A DNA stretch of 9,908 nt from Asanoa sp040654855 (GTDB lineage: Bacteria; Actinomycetota; Actinomycetes; Mycobacteriales; Micromonosporaceae). Positions 6,055 to 9,908 of this stretch are shown in pieces. Under the pieces are notes generated by a model, which ran no database searches, had not been told where the DNA came from, and saw only the letters and a program-made list of their open reading frames with translations. How positions within the stretch are numbered: the first letter of the stretch is position 1; each line of letters begins with the position of its first letter. Position numbers and translations under genes: made by a program. The DNA is taken from assembly GCF_040654855.1 (NCBI RefSeq), contig NZ_JBFAIU010000287.1, positions 1-9,908 on the forward strand, written 5' to 3'.

Positions 6055-6693
6055 TCAGGGTCGGGCGTGTCGAGCCACGTACTCCTGCTTGGTCAGCGTC
6101 TGGATCGTCGCCATCAGGGCGTCGGTCTGGATGCGGATGTCCGCCGGCCGCTCCACCACGACCGGCATCGCCGGCCCGAAGGTGATGCTGACCGGCCGAC
6201 GCCGTGGCAGGCGGGAGCCGGCGCTGCGCAGGCGGTCCGTGCCGATGATGCCGACCGGGACGATGGGCACCCCGGCGCGGTGAGCGAGGCGGACCGCGCC
6301 CGTGCGGCCGCGGTAGAGGCGCCCGTCGGGCGAGCGGGTGCCCTCCGGGAAGATCGCCACCAGGCCGCCGGCGCGGAGGATCGGCTCGGCGGCGTCGAAC
6401 GCCGTCAACGCCGCGCGCCCGCCGCCGCGGTCGACCGGGATCGCGCCCATGCCGGTCGCGAAACCCCGCGTGAGCGGGCTGCGGAAGTATTCCACCTTCG
6501 CCCAGAACGCGACGTGCCGCGGCGTCAGGACGCCCAGGAACAGCTGGTCGGCGATCGAGAGGTGGTTGGCGGCCAGGATCGCGCCGCCGTTGGCCGGCAG
6601 GTGGTCAAGGCCCGTGACTGTCGGGCACCAGCGCCGGCGCAGGTAGCCGCCGACGGTGCGGTGCGCGAGCGCGTAGAGGGGCGGGGTCCGCAT
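6055..6693 (-). CDS. Lysophospholipid acyltransferase family protein (PlsC-like)
   Basis: A 212-residue acyltransferase of the 1-acyl-glycerol-3-phosphate acyltransferase (PlsC) family, which transfers an acyl chain from acyl-CoA or acyl-carrier protein to a lysophospholipid at the inner face of the membrane. The HX4D motif is N-H-L-S-I-A-D (43-49, H44 and D49). G-A-I-P-V-D-R (83-89), F-P-E-G-T-R-S (115-121) and V-P-V-G-I-I-G (145-151) are the remaining family blocks in order. Length is normal for actinobacterial members. ATG 6693 lacks a ribosome binding site and lies six bases after a candidate -10 box, so the mRNA may be leaderless. The first base of its ATG belongs to a 13-bp palindrome, one of a pair of operator-like sites. 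The alpha/beta hydrolase follows 17 bases downstream. Confidence 0.94.
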   Translation of the reverse strand: MRTPPLYALAHRTVGGYLRRRWCPTVTGLDHLPANGGAILAANHLSIADQLFLGVLTPRHVAFWAKVEYFRSPLTRGFATGMGAIPVDRGGGRAALTAFDAAEPILRAGGLVAIFPEGTRSPDGRLYRGRTGAVRLAHRAGVPIVPVGIIGTDRLRSAGSRLPRRRPVSITFGPAMPVVVERPADIRIQTDALMATIQTLTKQEYVARHARP

Positions 6694-6730
6694 AGACAGT
6701 GTCTACCAGGTGGCGTAGACACTGTCTACG
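6693..6730 (-). promoter_or_regulatory. Twin palindromic operators over a leaderless promoter
   Basis: Two odd-centred palindromes fill the gap before the acyltransferase: TAGACA-G-TGTCTA (6693-6705) and CGTAGACA-C-TGTCTACG (6714-6730). Their cores are exact reverse complements and their centres are 23 bases apart. On the minus strand each supplies a TAGACA: 6728-6723 is one mismatch from the TTGACA -35, and 6705-6700 sits 17 bases later as a -10, six bases before ATG 6693. Two palindromic sites over -35 and -10 are the usual layout for a TetR-type repressor. The two sites together also make a 14-bp-arm hairpin in RNA with an 8-base loop, an alternative role. Confidence 0.75.
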
Positions 6731-7538
6731 ACAGTGGGGGTCCATCCTTGATCCTTTCCCGGTAGGCGGGCAGCCCACCGTCCGCATCGTCGGAGGCCAG
6801 CTCGACCCACCACGTGCCACCCGCCGCCGCGAACTCCTCGACCTGGCGCGCCAGGTCGGCCGCGCGCACCACGTTGAACGCGACGTCCAGGCCTGGCCGG
6901 CCCAGCTCCGCGACCACCTCGGCGATGTCGGCCGGTCGTAGCAGCTCACCGGTCCGCTGGTGGACGGTCATCAGGTAGACGCCGTCCCACCGCGCGGCGC
7001 GCGCGAGCGGGCGGCGATTGGGCCAGCCGGCCGCCACCCACACCGGAATCCGCGGCTCCTGCACGGGCGGCGGGGCGATCGTGACGTCGTCGAGCCGGAA
7101 GTGCCGCCCGGCGAAGGAGAACGGCCGGCCTGTCCACAGGCCCGCGACGACCTCGAGCCCCTCGTCGAGGATCCCGGCGCGGGCGCGGGCGTCCCACTCC
7201 TCGCCGAACGGCGAGAAGTCGACCTCGCCGAAGCCGAGCCCCACTCCCAGCGTCATCCGCCCGCTCGATAGTCGGTCGACGGTGGTGGCCTGCCGGGCGA
7301 CCTGCCACGGGCGCCGGCGCGCCAACGGGGTGACCATCACGCCGATCCGGATGCGCTCGGTCGCGGCCGCGACCAGGCCGAGACTGATCCACGGGTCGGC
7401 CATCGGCTCCGGAGTGTTGATCCCGTCCTGCAGGAAGAACCCGTCCCAACCGGCGGCCTCCGCCTCGGCTGCCAGTTGCGCGAGCAGCACGGGATCGGCG
7501 TAGTCACCGCTGACGGGCACATCGAGCGCGAATCTCAT
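6726..7538 (-). CDS. LLM-class (F420-dependent-type) flavin oxidoreductase
   Basis: A 270-residue luciferase-like monooxygenase-fold oxidoreductase. In actinobacteria most of this class use coenzyme F420, others FMN; the sequence alone does not settle which. The (beta/alpha)8 barrel begins with M-R-F-A-L-D-V-P. W-D-G-F-F-L-Q-D (31-38) is the second strand. R-I-R-I-G-V-M-V-T-P-L-A-R-R-R-P-W (62-78) followed by D-R-L-S-S-G-R-M-T-L-G-V-G-L-G (88-102) is the class signature. P-R-I-P-V-W-V-A-A-G-W (162-172) is the late-barrel strand. At 270 residues it is a little short, with a compact C-terminus. The same frame continues open upstream but without family-like sequence, so ATG 7538 is the start; no clear ribosome binding site precedes it. 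Its TAG stop lies inside the promoter-distal palindrome before the acyltransferase. Confidence 0.92.
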   Translation of the reverse strand: MRFALDVPVSGDYADPVLLAQLAAEAEAAGWDGFFLQDGINTPEPMADPWISLGLVAAATERIRIGVMVTPLARRRPWQVARQATTVDRLSSGRMTLGVGLGFGEVDFSPFGEEWDARARAGILDEGLEVVAGLWTGRPFSFAGRHFRLDDVTIAPPPVQEPRIPVWVAAGWPNRRPLARAARWDGVYLMTVHQRTGELLRPADIAEVVAELGRPGLDVAFNVVRAADLARQVEEFAAAGGTWWVELASDDADGGLPAYRERIKDGPPLS

Positions 7539-7628
7539 GGCCAGGATGTTGGCACCGGGGTGTGACGATTTCCGCGGCCCAACCAGTCTCCACAGGTGAC
7601 AGCCACCGAAGCCGACGGGAGTGGGACC

Positions 7629-8213
7629 GTGGATCTCAGATTGCTCTTCGAGCAGGCGTTGGCCGACGAGCCGAGTGCCGCACCGGCCGACTTCGCCGGC
7701 CGGGCCATGGCGATCGGCCGGCGACAACGCCGACGGCGCACCATTGTGGTCGGTGGCACGGGCGCCGCGGTGATCGCGGCGCTGGGGGTGGCCAACCTGC
7801 TCGCGCCAACGCCCGTCGAGACGGTGCCAGCACGCTTCGCGTCCCTGGTCAATCCGTTGTGCGAGTCGCCGGCCGGGGACACCGCGACCGACCTCTCCGT
7901 CTTCCTCACCGCCGACGTCACCGACCGGCAACGCGCCGCGGTCAACGAACTGCTCCAGCACGATCCCGCTGCGGGAACGGTCCGCTACGAGAGCCGCGAC
8001 CAGGCGTACGCCCAGTTCAAGGCGCTGTTCAGCGACGCGCCGGCGCTCGTCACGGGAGTCGACGCGAGCGAGCTGCCGGAGTCGTTCCGCGTCAAGCTCG
8101 TCGACGGCGCGCAGGCGGACCGGGTTGCGAACAAGGCTAAGAACGCGCCCGGCGTCGACGATGTGATCAACAGCCGCTGCCCCGACGGCGCCGACGTGAC
8201 GGCGGCCGGATGA
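7629..8213 (+). CDS. Single-pass membrane protein with FtsX-type extracellular domain (putative sigma-factor partner)
   Basis: A 194-residue protein. Residues 1-37 are cytoplasmic and end in a basic cluster (R-R-Q-R-R-R-R). Residues 38-59 form one membrane helix. The exterior part, about 88-182, resembles the extracellular domain of the division protein FtsX: S-V-F-L-T-A-D-V-T (90-98), V-R-Y-E-S-R-D-Q-A-Y-A-Q-F-K (118-131), L-P-E-S-F-R-V-K-L (149-157) and N-A-P-G-V-D-D-V-I (172-180). The four-helix FtsX permease body is absent. C78 and C184 flank the domain and may form a disulphide. I chose GTG 7629 because GGGAG lies seven bases upstream; GTG 7596 would add 11 residues. Its stop overlaps the sigma factor's ATG (ATGA), so the pair is coupled. 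I infer an anti-sigma or sensor role, though the short tail resembles no known anti-sigma domain. Confidence 0.85.
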   Translation: MDLRLLFEQALADEPSAAPADFAGRAMAIGRRQRRRRTIVVGGTGAAVIAALGVANLLAPTPVETVPARFASLVNPLCESPAGDTATDLSVFLTADVTDRQRAAVNELLQHDPAAGTVRYESRDQAYAQFKALFSDAPALVTGVDASELPESFRVKLVDGAQADRVANKAKNAPGVDDVINSRCPDGADVTAAG

Positions 8214-8734
8214 CGGCGCGATGGGGTGCGGCCCGGCGGCAGGCCCGGGAGGCGGAGTTCACCGCGTTCGTCGAGGCCACCGCGCCGAAGCTGCGCCGCA
8301 CGGCGTACCTCATGTGTCGGGACTGGCATTTCGCCCAGGACCTGACCCAGACCACCTTCGCGAAGATGTACGCGTCGTGGGGCCGGATCCGGCACGCGGC
8401 CAACCTCGAGGCGTACAGCCGCAAGGTCCTGATGAATGTCCTCTTCGACCAGCGGAACCGGCGCAGTGCGGGCGAGATGGTGCTGGCCGAACTGCCCGAT
8501 CATGCCCAGAGTGGTCAAAGTGACGCGGTGGAGAACCACGTCGCGCTGATGCGGGCGCTGGCCACCCTGCCCGTGCGCGATCAGGCGATCGTGGTGCTGC
8601 GGCACTGGGAGGACCTGAGCGTCGAGACCGTCGCCGGGATCCTGGGCGTGTCGGTGTCGGTGGTCAAGACGCAGAACGCGCGGGCGCTGAGTCGCCTGCG
8701 GTCCGCGCTGGGTGAGGACTTCGCGCGGACCTGA
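8210..8734 (+). CDS. SigE-family RNA polymerase sigma-70 (ECF) factor
   Basis: A 174-residue extracytoplasmic-function sigma factor of the actinobacterial SigE family, which directs RNA polymerase to a small set of promoters. Region 2 spans about 15-85: E-F-T-A-F-V-E-A-T-A (16-25), L-R-R-T-A-Y-L-M-C-R-D-W-H-F-A-Q-D-L-T-Q (28-47) and N-L-E-A-Y-S-R-K-V-L-M-N (65-76). Region 4 spans about 108-170, with L-P-V-R-D-Q-A-I-V-V-L-R-H-W-E-D-L-S-V (120-138) and the helix-turn-helix T-V-A-G-I-L-G-V-S-V-S-V-V-K-T-Q (140-155). It is full length, with no C-terminal extension. The ATG overlaps the stop of the FtsX-domain gene by four bases, so the membrane protein is made first, the reverse of the common sigma-then-anti-sigma order. 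Its TGA abuts the stop of the convergent gene. Confidence 0.93.
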   Translation: MTARWGAARRQAREAEFTAFVEATAPKLRRTAYLMCRDWHFAQDLTQTTFAKMYASWGRIRHAANLEAYSRKVLMNVLFDQRNRRSAGEMVLAELPDHAQSGQSDAVENHVALMRALATLPVRDQAIVVLRHWEDLSVETVAGILGVSVSVVKTQNARALSRLRSALGEDFART

Positions 8735-9304
8735 TCACTTCGTGGCCGGCGCGCCGGCGTCGAGTTGCGCGAGCAGCGGGCCGAGCAGGTCGCTCAGCTC
8801 GCGCGCGACGACCGCGACCGCGCGCTGGGCGGCGCGCTCGACCCCGGCGGCGGGTCCGTCGGGCGGCGGCGGCAGGCGGTCGGGCGGGATCATGGCAGCG
8901 ACGATCACCTGTGTACGCAGGTGCGGCGCCCGGACGAGGTCGTGGTCGGTGGGCGTCAGGTACTGGCCGAACGTCTGCGGCCAGTCCCGCCAGCCGCGGT
9001 CGTGCGTCCAGTGCCGGCTGCGGGACAGCTCCGCCGGCCAGGGCGCCGCGATCACCGTCTCGCAGGCGAGCGTGCCGTCCCAGGTGTTGCGGCGGCAGGT
9101 CGCGTCGATGATGCGCGGGTGCCGGCGCACGTACGCCGGATCGAGACCCATCGCGATCCGCCAGGCCGTGGCGGCGAAACCGGTCGGCGCGACGTCACCC
9201 CATGCCTCGGTGAATTCGGCGATCCGGCCGCGGACCGCTGCACCGAACCGGTCAGCGTCATCGTCGAGCCAGCAGACGGCCTTCACCCGTACCCCCCGGA
9301 TCAT
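8735..9304 (-). CDS. Hypothetical protein
   Basis: A 189-residue protein of a family I do not recognise. It opens with a hydrophobic strand and acidic turn (V-K-A-V-C-W-L-D-D-D-A-D-R-F). The middle is rich in aromatic residues and arginine (A-T-A-W-R-I-A-M-G-L-D-P, R-H-W-T-H-D-R-G-W-R-D-W-P-Q-T-F), and a proline-rich hinge at about 149-155 precedes a C-terminal amphipathic helix. There is no signal peptide, membrane span or known motif, so it is probably cytoplasmic. Codon use matches the neighbours, supporting a real gene. I kept ATG 9304; GTG 9286, with a G-rich run five bases upstream, is a serious alternative and would remove six residues. It is convergent with the sigma factor gene and divergent from the DGPF gene. 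No function is proposed. Confidence 0.75.
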   Translation of the reverse strand: MIRGVRVKAVCWLDDDADRFGAAVRGRIAEFTEAWGDVAPTGFAATAWRIAMGLDPAYVRRHPRIIDATCRRNTWDGTLACETVIAAPWPAELSRSRHWTHDRGWRDWPQTFGQYLTPTDHDLVRAPHLRTQVIVAAMIPPDRLPPPPDGPAAGVERAAQRAVAVVARELSDLLGPLLAQLDAGAPATK

Positions 9305-9345
9305 GAGTCTCGACTCAGCTTAAATTTGTCCGGAGGTCGTGTCGA
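9304..9345 (-). promoter_or_regulatory. Promoter and palindrome of the hypothetical gene
   Basis: TCGACA (9345-9340), one mismatch from the -35 consensus, is followed after exactly 17 bases by TAAGCT (9322-9317), a good TANNNT -10. A palindrome TGAGTC-TC-GACTCA (9304-9317) covers the end of the -10, the expected transcript start and the first base of the ATG, and could be an operator. The leader would be only a few bases for ATG 9304 or about 24 for GTG 9286. Confidence 0.6.
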
Positions 9346-9366
9346 TCCCCGTCCGGGCCGTTCGAC
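9340..9366 (+). promoter_or_regulatory. ECF42-type promoter candidate before the DGPF gene
   Basis: TGTCGA (9340-9345), 17 bases, then CGAC (9363-9366). From memory, the described ECF42-group promoter is TGTCGA at -35 with CGA(C/T) at -10. It lies about 54 bases before ATG 9420, leaving a leader of roughly 45-50 bases. The TGTCGA is the same DNA as the minus-strand -35 box of the divergent gene. Confidence 0.6.
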
Positions 9367-9419
9367 CTTGGCGTGAAAGGGTCGGGAAGCGGCCCGGGAC
9401 ATGGCAAGGGAGAACCACG

Positions 9420-9839
9420 ATGGCGAAGTACATGCTCATCATGCGCGGCACGGACGAGACCACCGCGGCGATGATGGCGACGCCGTTCGACGAGATGCTG
9501 GCCACGATGGGCCGGGTCAACCAGGAGATGATCCGGGCCGGGGTGCTGGTCGCCGCCGAGGGTCTGGACGACCCGACGCAGGGTGTGGTGGTCGACCTGG
9601 GTGGCGAGGCGCCGGTGGTCACCGATGGCCCGTACGGCGAGACGAAGGAGCTCTTCGGCGGTTTCTGGATGCTCGACGTGGCCTCGAAGGACGAGGCGGT
9701 GGAGTGGGCCAAGCGGCTGCCGGCGATGCCGGGTGTGAAGTGCGAGATCCGCCGGGTGCCGACGATCGACGAGTTCCCGCAGGACAACGAGTGGGTGATC
9801 GCGGAGCGGGCGTGGCGCGAGCGGACCGGCCAGCTCTGA
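9420..9839 (+). CDS. YciI/DGPF-family protein
   Basis: A 139-residue protein of the YCII-related/DGPF family, small cytoplasmic alpha-beta proteins of unsettled function. It starts M-A-K-Y-M-L-I-M-R-G and carries the motif D-G-P-Y-G-E-T-K-E (69-77), a Tyr variant of DGPF, followed by F-G-G-F-W-M-L-D-V (79-87), D-E-A-V-E-W-A-K-R-L-P (91-101) and the P-T-I-D-E-F end region. The AAGGGAG ribosome binding site at 9406-9412 is seven bases before ATG 9420 and decides that start over GTG 9339, which would add 27 residues. Proteins of this family are typically encoded next to ECF42 sigma factors, and the next start codon overlaps its stop by one base (TGATG). The promoter motif upstream fits control by that sigma factor. 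Confidence 0.93.
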   Translation: MAKYMLIMRGTDETTAAMMATPFDEMLATMGRVNQEMIRAGVLVAAEGLDDPTQGVVVDLGGEAPVVTDGPYGETKELFGGFWMLDVASKDEAVEWAKRLPAMPGVKCEIRRVPTIDEFPQDNEWVIAERAWRERTGQL

Positions 9840-9908
9840 TGACCGGGGCTGACGGCGGCGGCCCGCCGGGCGCCGGAGCGGCGCGGCGGGCCGGCGACGC
9901 GGTCGGGC
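9839..9908 (+). CDS. Start of a coupled gene, probably an ECF42-type sigma factor (partial)
   Basis: ATG 9839 overlaps the TGA of the DGPF gene by one base and the frame stays open for 23 codons to the window edge (M-T-G-A-D-G-G-G-P-P-G-A-G-A-A-R-R-A-G-D-A-V-G). The piece is too short and low in complexity to show a domain. The identity as an ECF42 sigma factor rests on the known pairing with DGPF genes, the coupled start and the promoter motif, so it is inference. Other genes commonly found after DGPF proteins, including further DGPF copies, remain possible. Confidence 0.45.
   Translation, partial: MTGADGGGPPGAGAARRAGDAVG

Noticed and set aside
7539..7961. 141-codon N-terminal extension of the LLM oxidoreductase frame
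   Set aside because: It has no barrel-like sequence and lies antisense to the FtsX-domain gene; family members begin at M-R-F-A-L-D.

Overview
This is a very GC-rich stretch, with third codon positions almost always G or C, GTG starts frequent, and several start codons that sit at or very near a predicted transcription start. With an F420-type luciferase-like oxidoreductase, a SigE-family sigma factor and a DGPF/ECF pair, this points to an actinobacterium. Micromonosporaceae (Actinoplanes or Dactylosporangium-like) is my best guess, by inference only. There are no tRNA or rRNA genes, CRISPR array, insertion sequence or phage genes. The window reads as ordinary chromosome packed with short operons on both strands.

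Left part (1-3048): the C-terminal end of a penicillin-recognising serine hydrolase, a 243-base leader, a PLP-dependent threonine/serine dehydratase and a nitrilase-superfamily amidohydrolase on the plus strand. The nitrilase runs tail-to-tail into a minus-strand P-loop kinase-like gene, with a 107-base antisense overlap.

Middle (3049-5324): about 300 bases without a convincing gene, then a 102-bp tandem duplication of the 3' end of a minus-strand NAD-dependent epimerase. Upstream of it lies a 65-residue helix-hairpin-helix protein that I delimit on the minus strand. A divergent promoter region follows, with a two-gene plus-strand operon: a GlsB/YeaQ/YmgE membrane protein overlapping an Mth938-like protein.

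Right-middle (5339-7538): three minus-strand genes in the order LLM-class oxidoreductase, PlsC-like acyltransferase, alpha/beta hydrolase. The 32-base gap before the acyltransferase is filled by two mutually reverse-complementary palindromes placed on candidate -35 and -10 boxes, suggesting repression by a TetR-like protein not encoded here.

Right end (7629-9908): a single-pass membrane protein carrying an FtsX-type extracellular domain is translationally coupled to a SigE-family sigma factor, a possible uncharacterised signalling pair. The sigma gene ends exactly against a convergent gene of unknown function. A compact divergent promoter then leads to a DGPF/YciI protein and the first codons of a gene that I infer to be its partner ECF42-type sigma factor.

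The points most worth checking are the FtsX-domain/sigma pair, the twin palindromes at 6693-6730, the ECF42-like promoter motif at 9340-9366, and the epimerase 3'-end duplication.
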